A stretch of DNA of 64,000 bases from Rhodocista pekingensis (GTDB lineage: Bacteria; Pseudomonadota; Alphaproteobacteria; Azospirillales; Azospirillaceae). Of this stretch, positions 51,010 to 59,885 are shown one piece after another. The position numbers and the translations under genes are program-made. The notes under the pieces were generated by a model. It was not told the origin of the DNA. It did not search any database and worked only from the letters and a program-made list of their open reading frames with translations. Numbering within the stretch: the stretch's first letter is position 1; each line of letters begins with the position of its first letter. The stretch spans positions 868,001 to 932,000 of the forward strand of contig NZ_JBHTCM010000010.1 of the NCBI RefSeq assembly GCF_042665545.1, written 5' to 3'.

Positions 51010-51633
51010 ATGCTGACCCTGTACGGATGCCCGGGCTGCGGTTCGGCGGCGATCGAGGCCGCCTTCACCCTGGCCGGGGAAGCCTATGAGTACATCCAGA
51101 CCGACCCCGGCGGCGACACGGCCGAGGTGGCGCGGCTGCGCGCGGTGAACCCGATGGGGCAGGTGCCGGCCCTGCTGCTGGAGGACGGCAGCGTGCTGAC
51201 GGAAAGCGCGGCCATCCTGCTCTGGCTGGCGGACCGCCACCCCGGGCTGGCGCCGGCGCCGGGCGACCCGGCCCGGGCGCCCTTCCTGCGCTGGCTGCTG
51301 TTCCTGGCCGGAGCCGTCTACCCGATGTACACGGTGGGCGACTTTCCCGACCGCTGGGTCGGGGGTGAGCGGGCGCAGCGGGAGCTGCGCGCCGCCACGG
51401 TGGAGCGCATCCTGTCCTGCTGGCGCACCCTGGAGCAGGCGCTGGATCCGTCTCCCTGGCTGCTGGGGGCAGGCCCCACCCTGCTGGACCTCTACGCCGC
51501 CACGCTCAGCCGCTGGCGGCCGGGGCGCGACCGCATCCGGGCGGTGGCGCCCCGGGTGATCGCCGCCTGCGAGCGGGCCGAGGCCCTGTCCGCCCTGGCC
51601 CCCGTACGGGCGCGCAACTTCCCCGAGGGCTGA
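51010..51633 (+). CDS. Glutathione S-transferase-family protein
   Basis: The 207-residue protein has a thioredoxin-like N-terminal domain (LTLYGCPGCGSAAIEAAFTLAG with CPGC) with NPMGQVPALLLEDG, and LTESAAILLWLAD for glutathione binding. A helical C-terminal domain follows. The N-terminal Cys pair suggests a beta- or omega-like, Cys-type enzyme. GGAGG precedes the ATG. Substrate unknown. Confidence 0.87.
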   Translation: MLTLYGCPGCGSAAIEAAFTLAGEAYEYIQTDPGGDTAEVARLRAVNPMGQVPALLLEDGSVLTESAAILLWLADRHPGLAPAPGDPARAPFLRWLLFLAGAVYPMYTVGDFPDRWVGGERAQRELRAATVERILSCWRTLEQALDPSPWLLGAGPTLLDLYAATLSRWRPGRDRIRAVAPRVIAACERAEALSALAPVRARNFPEG

Positions 51634-51661
51634 TCCCGGCCCCGACGCGGCCCCCTCGGCC

Positions 51662-53953
51662 CTACCGCTCGTAGTAGCGCGGGCCGAGATGGTACTGGCC
51701 GCTGTCGCCGAAGCTGTAGTCGGCGTGGCGCCGGGTGTTGACCATGGTCAGCAGCACGCCGCCCAGTTCGCCGCCCGCCTCCAGCAACTGGCGCAGCGCG
51801 TGCAGCACATGCTCGCGCCGGGTGCGGGCCCAGCGGACGACGAAGACCGTCTCATCCACATACCGGGCCAGGATACGGCTGTCCGACACCACCATGACGG
51901 GCGAGCTGTCCACCACGACGAAGTCGTAGTACTTGGTCAGGCCCTGGAGGAAGGTGCGTGTCCGGTCCGCGGCCAGGAAGTGGACCGGATTGGCGACATG
52001 CCCGCCGGCCGGGATGACGTCCAGCGAACTGCGCGGGTCGCGCTGGATGATCTCCTCGAAGGTCGCCTTGTCCTGGAGATACTCCACCAGCCCCGGCTGG
52101 AGCGTCAGGCCGAGCTGGGTGTGCAGGGTCGGCCGCCGCAGGTCGGCGTCGATCAGCAGCGTGCGCAGCCCGCTCTGCGCCACCGCCCGCGCCAGATTGA
52201 TGGAGGTCGTGCTCTTGCCCTCGTTGGGCAGGGCCGATGTCACCATCACCGTGCGCGGCCGGCGGTCGCCGGTGCCCCCCAGGAACAGGCTGGCGACGGC
52301 GCTGGACACCGCCTCGCCGAAGGCGGAGCGGGGCTTGCGCAGGAAGAAGTCGGCCGGGGCGATGCCGGCGCGCTGCCGCCGGCCGATCACGGGCAGCATG
52401 CCCAGCGCCGGCAGGCCGGTCGCGGCGGCAAGCTGCTCGGACGAGCGGAAGCCCTGGTCGAGCTGTTCGGCGATGAAGGCCAGCACGACGCCCAGCACCA
52501 GGGAGAAGAACAGCGCCAGCCCCACCAGCAGCGGCTTGTTCGGGGCGGACGGGGCCTGCGGCACCGGGGCGGGCGAGATCAGGCGGACATCGGCCTGCTG
52601 GAGATCCTGTTGCAGCGTCGTCTCGTTGAACCGCTCCATCAACGTGTTCAGCAGCAGCCGGTTGCTGGCCGCCTCCTCCTCCAGCGAGCGGAGCTGCACC
52701 AGCGAGGTGCCGCGCTCGCCGGCGGCGGTCTTCATCTGCTCCAGCTCCTTCTCCACCACCGACTGGCGCTCGCGCGCGATGGCGACCTCGTTGCGCAGGC
52801 CGCCGATGATCTTGTTCACCTCGCCACGGATCCGGGTCGCCAGTTCGGCCATCTCGGCCTTGATGTTGATGATCTGCGGGTGGCGCTCGCCGAAGGTCTC
52901 GGACAGGTCGGCGTAGCGGCGGTTCAGTTCGATCTGCTGCGACTGGAGGGACTGGATCAGCGGGCTCTGCAACACTGTCATGGGCAGGGAGGACGCATCC
53001 GTCGTGCCCTGCGCCCGCTCCGCCGCGCGCAACCGCGCCTCGGCCTCCACCGTGGCGCTGCGCAGGATCACCAGCTCGGTGTTCAGGCGGGACAGCTCCT
53101 GCGTCGCCAGGGTCGTCGTGTTCTCCCCCTGGAGAAGCCCGGCGCGGGCGCGGTACTCCTCCACGGCGCGCTCCGCCGCCTCGGTCCGGGCGCGCAGGTC
53201 GGTGAGCCGGGCGCTGAGCCAGTCCGTCGCCCGCTGCGTCGCCTCGTACTTCGCCTCAAGCTGCTCCAGGATGTAGAGGTCGGCGACCGTGTTGGCGACA
53301 CTGGCAGCCAACTGCCGGTCGGTGGAGGTGAAGGCGATCTGGATGACGCGGCTGCGCCCGCGCGGGGCGGCGCTGAGCCGGTCCAGGAAGCGGTTGACGA
53401 CGCGGGTGCGTAGTTCCGCCTCGGGATCGTCGGGGCCCCGGCGTGCCGGCTCGGCCCCGAACAGGCCGCCAACCCAGCCGACGATGCCGCGCAGACCGTC
53501 CGTCAACCCGTCGAGCGGCCCGCCGTCCAGCCCCATCTCCGCGGCCAGCGTCGGGTTGAACTCCGGCAGCCGGGCGAGGTCGAGCTTGTCGATCACCTTC
53601 TGCGCCAGCCCGCGCGACGTGATGATGGCGATCTCGCCCTGGATCGTCTCCACGTCCGGCGGCAGGCCGGAGACGACGGCCTCCACGTCCAGGGTGCGCT
53701 GCTGCCGCGGCTCGATCATGACGGTCGAGGTGGCGGTGTAGGTGGGCGTGATCTGCTCCACCAGCAGCACGGTCAGCAGCGTCACGACCAGCATGGTGCC
53801 CAGCACCAGCCACTTGCGCCGCTTCAGCTTCAGGAACTGGTCGCGCAGGGAGACCGCCTGCTGTTCGGTCAGCAGGCGCGTCAGGCGTTGCGAGCGAAGC
53901 TCGCGGTCCCGCTGCGTCGCCTCGCGGAAGGGAATGACGTCTTCGGATGCCAT
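51662..53953 (-). CDS. Wzz-type chain-length protein fused to BY-kinase
   Basis: The 763-residue protein begins with a Wzz domain (transmembrane segment at about residues 48-66), then long periplasmic coiled coils. A second membrane segment lies near residue 475, after PSAPNKPLL. The cytoplasmic kinase has Walker A LPNEGKSTTSINLARAV, Walker A' LLIDADLRRPTLH and Walker B FVVVDSSPVM. A C-terminal Tyr cluster (YSFGDSGQYH, then YYER) follows. Such proteins control polymer length in Wzx/Wzy exopolysaccharide pathways. The ATG at 53953 is used. Confidence 0.93.
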   Translation of the reverse strand: MASEDVIPFREATQRDRELRSQRLTRLLTEQQAVSLRDQFLKLKRRKWLVLGTMLVVTLLTVLLVEQITPTYTATSTVMIEPRQQRTLDVEAVVSGLPPDVETIQGEIAIITSRGLAQKVIDKLDLARLPEFNPTLAAEMGLDGGPLDGLTDGLRGIVGWVGGLFGAEPARRGPDDPEAELRTRVVNRFLDRLSAAPRGRSRVIQIAFTSTDRQLAASVANTVADLYILEQLEAKYEATQRATDWLSARLTDLRARTEAAERAVEEYRARAGLLQGENTTTLATQELSRLNTELVILRSATVEAEARLRAAERAQGTTDASSLPMTVLQSPLIQSLQSQQIELNRRYADLSETFGERHPQIINIKAEMAELATRIRGEVNKIIGGLRNEVAIARERQSVVEKELEQMKTAAGERGTSLVQLRSLEEEAASNRLLLNTLMERFNETTLQQDLQQADVRLISPAPVPQAPSAPNKPLLVGLALFFSLVLGVVLAFIAEQLDQGFRSSEQLAAATGLPALGMLPVIGRRQRAGIAPADFFLRKPRSAFGEAVSSAVASLFLGGTGDRRPRTVMVTSALPNEGKSTTSINLARAVAQSGLRTLLIDADLRRPTLHTQLGLTLQPGLVEYLQDKATFEEIIQRDPRSSLDVIPAGGHVANPVHFLAADRTRTFLQGLTKYYDFVVVDSSPVMVVSDSRILARYVDETVFVVRWARTRREHVLHALRQLLEAGGELGGVLLTMVNTRRHADYSFGDSGQYHLGPRYYER

Positions 53954-54185
53954 CTCGGCTCGCTCGCGCTGTCCACAAGGGTGGCGGCCCGGGTCCAAGG
54001 GGGGCCGGGCACGAGAGCGCTAACGCGGGCCGCGGGAGAAGGCTCCACCGTCGGCGGGGGCGCATGCAGGGAAGACCGCGACCCTGAGGGGTACTCCGGT
54101 CCCCCGGCTTTGCGCCTGTCGGCGTCCGGCCAAGGCGGATGGCCAAGGCGGATGGTCAGGACGGACTGCCGGCGCCGACGGGACG
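53954..54185. other. Spacer between the BY-kinase and the small basic gene
   Basis: These 232 GC-rich bases form the leader of the BY-kinase gene on the minus strand. TGGCCAAGGCGGA occurs twice in tandem near 54,128-54,155. No promoter is clear. Confidence 0.35.
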
Positions 54186-54365
54186 TCAGCGGCGCCGGCG
54201 GTCCGGCCGCACGCGGACGGGAACCGGCACCGGGGCGGGCTGCGCCAGCCCGGCGATGCCGTCGAGCACCCCCTCCACGATCCGGTCGATGGCCTTGGCT
54301 AGCCGGCGCCGGAGCGACCGGCCCGGAGCGGAGGGGCGGGGGGTGGAAGCGGTTCGGTCTCGCAC
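54186..54365 (-). CDS. Small basic amphipathic protein upstream of the BY-kinase
   Basis: The 59-residue product starts at a GTG with AAGGAG 9 bases upstream, an unusually good ribosome site for a random frame. A basic amphipathic helix (LRRRLAKAIDRIVEGVLDGI) is followed by a Pro/Val/Arg-rich tail. No family is recognised. It lies between the divergent BY-kinase and glycosyltransferase genes. Confidence 0.5.
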   Translation of the reverse strand: MRDRTASTPRPSAPGRSLRRRLAKAIDRIVEGVLDGIAGLAQPAPVPVPVRVRPDRRRR

Positions 54366-54530
54366 GTTCAGGCTCTCCTTGCTGTGAACGGCCTGGGCTG
54401 TGAACGGCCTGGGACACCGGCCTTCGACACAGGGGGCTTCCAACACATGGGTACGCACCCCGGGAAAGGGCAACACGGGGAGGGTCCCATCCGTTGCAAT
54501 CCACTGCTTTCGGAGTAGCCGCACCCCGCC

Positions 54531-55940
54531 GTGAACGATCCGGTCCGGGGGGCGTTGACGACGGCGGCGCCCGGTCCCGGACCGGCGCCCCCGCGGTTCT
54601 CCGGAGAAGACGACGTGCGCAGTCCCGACGACCCGATGCCCGACAGGCCGATGCCCGACAGGCAGCTTCCTGCCGACCTGCCCCCCGGCAGCGGTCCGCG
54701 CGGGCAGGCGGAAACGCCCGCGCCGCGCCGCGCCGTGCTGCTGTCGGGCCACTACTACGCCTCGCGCCGGCGGGCGAACTTCCATTTCCTGGCGGACGCG
54801 CTGGTCGCGCAGGGCTGGGACGTGACCTTCGCCACCACCCAGATCAGCCCGATCTCCCGCCTGCGCGGCGATCCGCGCTTCGAGTATCCGGTGCGGGCGG
54901 AGGCGAACCGGCCCGTGCCGGTGCGGCCGGGGCTGACCAGCCATGTCTGGTACACGCCCTACCATGTCTTCCACCTGCGCCACCCGCTGGCGGACCGGCT
55001 GACCCTGCCGCTGGCGGCGCTCTGGGCGCGGCTGCCGATGCCGGGGCTGGAGCAGGCGCTGCGCCGCGCCGACCTGGTGGTGGTGGAGAGCACGGGCGCG
55101 CTGCTGCTGGTGGAGCGCATCCGCCGCCTGAACCCGCGCGCGCGGCTGGTCTACCGGGTGTCGGACGACATCCGCAACCTGGGCCAGCACCGGGCCGTGA
55201 TCGCGGCGGAGGAGCGGGTGGCGCCGCTGTTCGACCTGATCTCCGCGCCCTCGCGCTATTCCGTCGAGCGGTTCGCCGCCCTGGGCACGGCACGGCTGCA
55301 CCCGCACGGGATCGACGCCGCCGCCTTCGACGCGCCCTGCCCCGACCCCTACCGCGCGCTGCGCGGGGGCGGAACCGGCGGCGGGCTGCGCGGCGGCGGG
55401 CTGCACGCCGTCTCCGTCGGGCATTCCTTCTACGACCCGGAGCTGGTGGCCGTGGCGGCGGAGCAGTTCCCGCACTGGACCTTCCACGTCATCGGCCGGG
55501 TGCCGCGCACGGGCGACCGGCCGAACATCCGCTGGTACGGCGAGATGCCGTTCCGCGAGACCATCCCCTACATCGTCCACGCCGACATCGGGCTGGCCCC
55601 CTACACCTACCGCGAGGGGGCGGAGACCCTGGCCGACAGCTCGCTGAAGCTGATGCAGTACACCTGGTGCCGGCTGCCGGCGGTGGCGCCGGACTTCGCC
55701 ACCCGGCCCGACCGGCCGCATGTCGTCGGCTACCGGCCGGGCGACCGCGCCTCCATCCGCCATGCCCTTTTGGCCGCCGCCAAGGTGGACCGCGCCGGCA
55801 TCTCCCGCGCCGGCATCGCCGGCTGGGACGCGCTGGCGCGCCGGATCGCCGGTCCCGACGATGCCCCCGCCGACGACGCGCCCGTCCCGGAAACCGGACA
55901 GGAGGCCCCCTGGCCCGCCGCCGCCGGATACGGCCGATGA
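54531..55940 (+). CDS. GumK-like glycosyltransferase
   Basis: The 469-residue protein shows AVLLSGHYYASRRRANFHFLADAL followed by WDVTFATTQISPISRLRGDPR, the start seen in GumK-type (GT70) glucuronosyltransferases. VVVESTGALLLVERIR, YRVSDDIRNL and IGLAPYTYREGAETLADSSLKLMQY follow. GumK adds glucuronate in xanthan. Residues 1-65 are a Pro/Asp-rich extension; the true start may be the later GTG at 54615. A stop overlap (ATGA) couples it to the next gene. Confidence 0.85.
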   Translation: MNDPVRGALTTAAPGPGPAPPRFSGEDDVRSPDDPMPDRPMPDRQLPADLPPGSGPRGQAETPAPRRAVLLSGHYYASRRRANFHFLADALVAQGWDVTFATTQISPISRLRGDPRFEYPVRAEANRPVPVRPGLTSHVWYTPYHVFHLRHPLADRLTLPLAALWARLPMPGLEQALRRADLVVVESTGALLLVERIRRLNPRARLVYRVSDDIRNLGQHRAVIAAEERVAPLFDLISAPSRYSVERFAALGTARLHPHGIDAAAFDAPCPDPYRALRGGGTGGGLRGGGLHAVSVGHSFYDPELVAVAAEQFPHWTFHVIGRVPRTGDRPNIRWYGEMPFRETIPYIVHADIGLAPYTYREGAETLADSSLKLMQYTWCRLPAVAPDFATRPDRPHVVGYRPGDRASIRHALLAAAKVDRAGISRAGIAGWDALARRIAGPDDAPADDAPVPETGQEAPWPAAAGYGR

Positions 55941-57070
55941 CGATGCCCCTGCCCCGGACCCGGCCGGCCGCGGCCCCGCGGCCGCCGCTGGCCATCAACG
56001 GCCGCTTCCTGGCGCAGCGCCTGACCGGCGTGCAGCGCTACGCGCGCGAGCTGGTGCGGGCGCTGGACGCGCGGCTGGCCGCCCGCGCCGCCGCCGGCGA
56101 CCCCTGGCCGGCGGAGATCCTGCTGCCCCCCGACGGGCAGGAGCCCGATCCCTGCCGCCACATCGCCGTGCGCCGGACGGGCAGCCGCCGCGGCCACGCC
56201 TGGGAGCAGATCGACCTGCCCCGCGCCGCCCGCGGTGCGCTGCTGCTGAACCTGGGCAATACGGGGCCGCTGCTGCATCCGCGGCAGGTGGTGGCGATCC
56301 ACGATGCCGGCGTCTATGCCGTGCCGGAGAGCTATTCCTGGCAGTTCCGCGCCTGGTATCGGGCGCTCTGGGCGGTGCTGGGCCGGCGTGCGCTGAAGGT
56401 CGTCACGGTCAGCGCCTTCTCCGCCGGGGAGCTGGCACGCCATGCCGGGGTGGACCCGGGGCGGCTGTCCGTCGTCCACAACGCCGCCGACCATTTCGCC
56501 GGGCTGGACGCCGATCCCGGCGCGCTGGCGCGGCACGGGCTGGCGGCGGGCGGCTACGTCTTCGCCCTGGGCAGCCGGGCCAAGGCGAAGAACACGGCCG
56601 CGGTGGCGAAGGCGCTGGCGCTGCTGCCGGAGCCGCGGCCGCTGCTGGTCACCGCCGGGCACCGCGACCCGCGCATCTTCGCCGACGCCGGCGGCCTGCC
56701 GGACGCGGGCGTGCGCGAGCTGGGCCCCGTCTCCGACGCCGAGCTGAAGGCGCTCTACCAGGGTGCCCTCTGCCTTGTCTTCCCCAGCTTCTACGAGGGG
56801 TTCGGGCTGCCGCCCTTGGAGGCGATGATCGCCGGCTGCCCCGTGGTGGCGGCCCGCGCCGCCTCCTTGCCGGAGGTGTGCGGCGACGCCGCCCTCTATG
56901 TCGATCCGGCCGACCCGGCCGACATCGCCCGCGCCGTCGCCCGGCTGGCCGGCGACCCGGCCCTGCGCGCGGCGCTGGCCGAGCGCGGCCGGCGGCGGGC
57001 CGCGGCCTTCGGCTGGGATGTCAGCGCCGGCCGTCTCCTCTCCATTCTCGACGAGGTCTCCGGCCCATGA
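55937..57070 (+). CDS. GT4-family glycosyltransferase
   Basis: The 377-residue GT-B enzyme has LAINGRFLAQRLTGVQRYAREL, VVAIHDAGVYAVPESYSW, VTVSAFSAGELARH and the donor-site CLVFPSFYEGFGLPPLEAM. LPEVCGDAALYVDP is typical of mannosyl/rhamnosyl transferases of polysaccharide clusters. It overlaps both neighbours by 4 bases. The sugar is not determined. Confidence 0.92.
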   Translation: MTMPLPRTRPAAAPRPPLAINGRFLAQRLTGVQRYARELVRALDARLAARAAAGDPWPAEILLPPDGQEPDPCRHIAVRRTGSRRGHAWEQIDLPRAARGALLLNLGNTGPLLHPRQVVAIHDAGVYAVPESYSWQFRAWYRALWAVLGRRALKVVTVSAFSAGELARHAGVDPGRLSVVHNAADHFAGLDADPGALARHGLAAGGYVFALGSRAKAKNTAAVAKALALLPEPRPLLVTAGHRDPRIFADAGGLPDAGVRELGPVSDAELKALYQGALCLVFPSFYEGFGLPPLEAMIAGCPVVAARAASLPEVCGDAALYVDPADPADIARAVARLAGDPALRAALAERGRRRAAAFGWDVSAGRLLSILDEVSGP

Positions 57071-58242
57071 AGGTCGCCATCATCCATTACTGGCTGGTCG
57101 CCATGCGCGGCGGCGAAAAGGTGCTGGAGCAGCTCTGCCACCTGTTCCCGCAGGCGGACATCTTCACCCATGTCGTCGATCCGGCCGTGCTGTCGCCGAC
57201 GCTGAAGCGCCACCGCATCGTCACCAGCTTCATCGACCGCCTGCCCGGCGCCCGCCGGCACTATCAGAAGTACCTGCCGCTGATGCCGCTGGCGCTGGAG
57301 CATCTGGACCTGCGCGGCTACGACCTGGTCATCAGCAGCGAGAGCGGCCCGGCCAAGGGCGTGGTGACCGATCCGGACGCCGTGCATGTCTGCTACTGCC
57401 ACTCGCCCATGCGCTATGTCTGGAACATGTACCACGACTACCGCGGCGGGCTGGGCCGGCTGGCCGGAGCGGCGCTGGTGCCGGTGGCGCACTATCTGCG
57501 CTGGTGGGACACGGTGACGGCGGCGCGGGTGGACGCCTTCGCGGCCAATTCGGGCAATGTCGCCCGCCGCATCCGCCGCTACTACGGCCGCGGGTCCGAG
57601 GTGGTGTTCCCGCCGGTGGAGGTGGACGACTTCACCCCGACGCGGGACCATGACGGCTTCTATCTCGTGGCCGGCCAGCTTGTCGGCTACAAGCGCGCCG
57701 ATCTGGCGGTGGAGGCGTTCAACCGCAGCGGCCGGCCGCTGGTGGTGATCGGCGCGGGCGAGCAGCTCGACACGCTGCGCCGCATGGCGCGGCCGAACGT
57801 GCGGGTGCTGGGGCCGCAGCCCTTCGACAGCCTGCGCAGCCACTATGCCCGCTGCCGTGCCCTGGTCTTCCCCGGCGAGGAGGATTTCGGCATCGTCCCG
57901 GTGGAGGCGATGGCGTCGGGCAAGCCGGTGCTGGCCTACGGCCGCGGCGGCACCCTGGAGACGGTGGTGGACGGGCGCACCGGCCTGTTCTTCCGCGAGC
58001 AGACCGTGGACGCCATCAACGGGGCGGTGGAACGGTTCGAGGCGACGGAGCGCCGCTTCTCCACGGAGGAGATCGCACTGCACGCCCGCGGCTTCCATGC
58101 CGACCTGTTCCGCGGGCGGATGGGCGGCCTGATCGCCCGCAGCCTGACCGCGGCCGGGCGCGAGCCGGGAGAGCTGGGGGCACTGGCGGAGATGACGGAA
58201 ACCATGGCCGCCCCCGCCCCGCGGCAGCGCGCGGCGGGCTGA
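57067..58242 (+). CDS. GT4-family glycosyltransferase
   Basis: The 391-residue protein has IIHYWLVAMRGGEKVLEQLC, DLVISSESGPAKGV, HVCYCHSPMRYVWNMYHDY, NSGNVARRIRRYYG and the donor site VFPGEEDFGIVPVEAMASGKP. This subgroup of GT4 transferases often adds mannose to polyprenyl-linked intermediates of acetan/xanthan-like polymers (GumH/AceC type). It is the third gene of the coupled set. Confidence 0.92.
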   Translation: MKVAIIHYWLVAMRGGEKVLEQLCHLFPQADIFTHVVDPAVLSPTLKRHRIVTSFIDRLPGARRHYQKYLPLMPLALEHLDLRGYDLVISSESGPAKGVVTDPDAVHVCYCHSPMRYVWNMYHDYRGGLGRLAGAALVPVAHYLRWWDTVTAARVDAFAANSGNVARRIRRYYGRGSEVVFPPVEVDDFTPTRDHDGFYLVAGQLVGYKRADLAVEAFNRSGRPLVVIGAGEQLDTLRRMARPNVRVLGPQPFDSLRSHYARCRALVFPGEEDFGIVPVEAMASGKPVLAYGRGGTLETVVDGRTGLFFREQTVDAINGAVERFEATERRFSTEEIALHARGFHADLFRGRMGGLIARSLTAAGREPGELGALAEMTETMAAPAPRQRAAG

Positions 58243-58255
58243 GCCGGGCCGCAGG

Positions 58256-58284
58256 GGATCAGCCGGGATCAGCCGGGGTCAGCC
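58256..58284. repeat. Tandem repeat, about 10 bp x 3
   Basis: GGATCAGCCG occurs twice with a near copy (GGGTCAGCCG) between two convergent genes. Confidence 0.6.
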
Positions 58285-58845
58285 GAACCAGAGCAGCCAG
58301 AGCAGGCCGGCGACGGCGCCGAAGGCGGCCAGCGCGAGATAGGTCGGCACCGGCACGGGCACCTTCTCGTCCGCGCGGCGCTGCTGTGCCGCAGCTGGCC
58401 CGCCCAGGCCCGATCCGCCATGCCCCATACCGCCGTTCCCCAGGCCGCCGTTCCCCGCGCCCCCCATCCCCGCGGACCCCAGGCCGCGGGCGCGGGCGCC
58501 CTGGCCTCGGGCCGCCGGTCCCGCACCGGGCCGCGCCGGCCTGACGGTCGCCGCGGCCTCGGGGGCGGGCTGCCGCCGTTCCTTGCCGGCGACCAGGGTG
58601 GGACGGGTCGGCCCCTTGCCCTTGAAGGGGTCGTGCAGCTCGATCAGGTGCCAGTCATAGTCGGAGAGCACGTCCTCGGTCTTGAAGTCCACCTGGATCA
58701 GCCGGACATAGCCGCCACCGTGCTGCGCCACCGCCTGCCGGAACTCGGCACGGCCCTGCTCCAGCCCGTCCACCAGGGCGAGCGTCTCCCACTTCTTGCC
58801 CTTCGGCTTCTGGACGGCGAACTTGCGGTGCGGGCTGGACGGCAC
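58279..58845 (-). CDS. Tail-anchored protein of unknown function
   Basis: The 188-residue protein has a basic N-terminal domain (residues 1-75: HRKFAVQKPKGKKWETLALVDG; EFRQAVAQHGGGYVRLIQVDF; DYDWHLIELHDPFKGK), a Gly/Ala/Arg-rich linker with MGGAGNGGLGNGGMGHGG, and a C-terminal membrane helix (TYLALAAFGAVAGLLWLLWFG). GTG at 58845 is the likely start. No family is known to me. The N-terminal part looks structured and conserved-like. Confidence 0.65.
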   Translation of the reverse strand: MPSSPHRKFAVQKPKGKKWETLALVDGLEQGRAEFRQAVAQHGGGYVRLIQVDFKTEDVLSDYDWHLIELHDPFKGKGPTRPTLVAGKERRQPAPEAAATVRPARPGAGPAARGQGARARGLGSAGMGGAGNGGLGNGGMGHGGSGLGGPAAAQQRRADEKVPVPVPTYLALAAFGAVAGLLWLLWFG

Positions 58846-58948
58846 GGGCGCTCTCTGGACAGTTCGCGGACGGCAGCCGGGCGATTGTAGGAAACACACC
58901 CCCGGCAGCCAACAGTGGACTGGCGGTGATGGACACCGTGAAGCGGCC

Positions 58949-59818
58949 TCACTCCCCCGTCTGCAACAGCGCCCCCCGCGTCCGCGCGTTGCGGAAGGCG
59001 CCGAGGAAGTAGAACGCGGCGGCCAGACCGTAGAGAAGGTTGAGGCCGACGGCCGCCCCCAGATGCCCCCAGGAGAACGGCTGGTCGAACAGCGTGGCCC
59101 GCATGCCTTCGAACACATGAGTGGAGGGCAGCGCCAGCGACAGCGGTTGCAGCCATTCCGGCAGGGCGGTGACGGGATAATAGACGGCCGACAGCGGCGC
59201 CAGAATGAACACCGCCATCCAGGCCAGACTTTCCGCCCCCATGCCGTGGCGCAGGATCAGGCCGCTGGTGACCAGCCCGACCGAAACCCCCATCAGCATC
59301 AGGTTGGCGAAGAAGGGCAGCAGCGGCAGCCCCAGGCTGGCGATCAGGTTGAAGTCGAACAGCGGAATGGCGATCGCCACCGGGATGCTGAGCCCGATCA
59401 GGGTGCGGATCAGCGCCATGGCGATCAGGGACACCACCCATTCCCCCGGCCGCAGCGGGCTGACGAACAGGTTGCCCAGGTTGCGGCTCCACATCTCCTC
59501 CAGGAAGGAGATGGACATGCCCATCTGGCTGCGCACCAGCACGTCCCAGAGCAGCACCGCGGCGATCAGCACGCCCGCGGCCTGCGCGACCCAGGAGCTG
59601 TTGGTGGCGAGGAAGCGGGAGAGAAACCCCCAGAGCAGGAGCTGCACCGTCGGCCAGTAGGCCAGTTCCAGCGCCCGTGGCCAGGAACCGCGCAGCAGAT
59701 ACCAGTGGCGCAGCACCACCGCACCGATCCGCCGGGCCGGAGAGGGGGCCACGGGCGGCCGGACATAGGCGGGGACCGGATCGGTGGGAAGGTCGGCGGG
59801 GGCGGAACGGGCGTCCAT
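58949..59818 (-). CDS. ABC-2-type transporter permease
   Basis: The 289-residue protein has six transmembrane segments. LEEMWSRNLGNLFVSPLRPGEWVVSL is the cytoplasmic coupling region of ABC-2 permeases. VYYPVTALPEWLQPLSLALPSTHVFEGMR is typical of the last loop. It pairs with the ATP-binding gene 67 bases upstream. Substrate unknown; drug or polysaccharide export is possible. Confidence 0.9.
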   Translation of the reverse strand: MDARSAPADLPTDPVPAYVRPPVAPSPARRIGAVVLRHWYLLRGSWPRALELAYWPTVQLLLWGFLSRFLATNSSWVAQAAGVLIAAVLLWDVLVRSQMGMSISFLEEMWSRNLGNLFVSPLRPGEWVVSLIAMALIRTLIGLSIPVAIAIPLFDFNLIASLGLPLLPFFANLMLMGVSVGLVTSGLILRHGMGAESLAWMAVFILAPLSAVYYPVTALPEWLQPLSLALPSTHVFEGMRATLFDQPFSWGHLGAAVGLNLLYGLAAAFYFLGAFRNARTRGALLQTGE

Positions 59819-59885
59819 GCGCCTCAGGTAGAGAAGCGCCGCGGCGAAGGCAAGCGCCTTGCCGGGCCGCGGCGGCGCCCGTCCG

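Noticed and set aside
50296..51240. Upstream extension of the GT2 frame by about 315 codons
   Set aside because: Only the part from the ATG at 50295 looks like protein; the extension is Arg/Pro/Gly-rich and antisense to the GST and small-protein genes.
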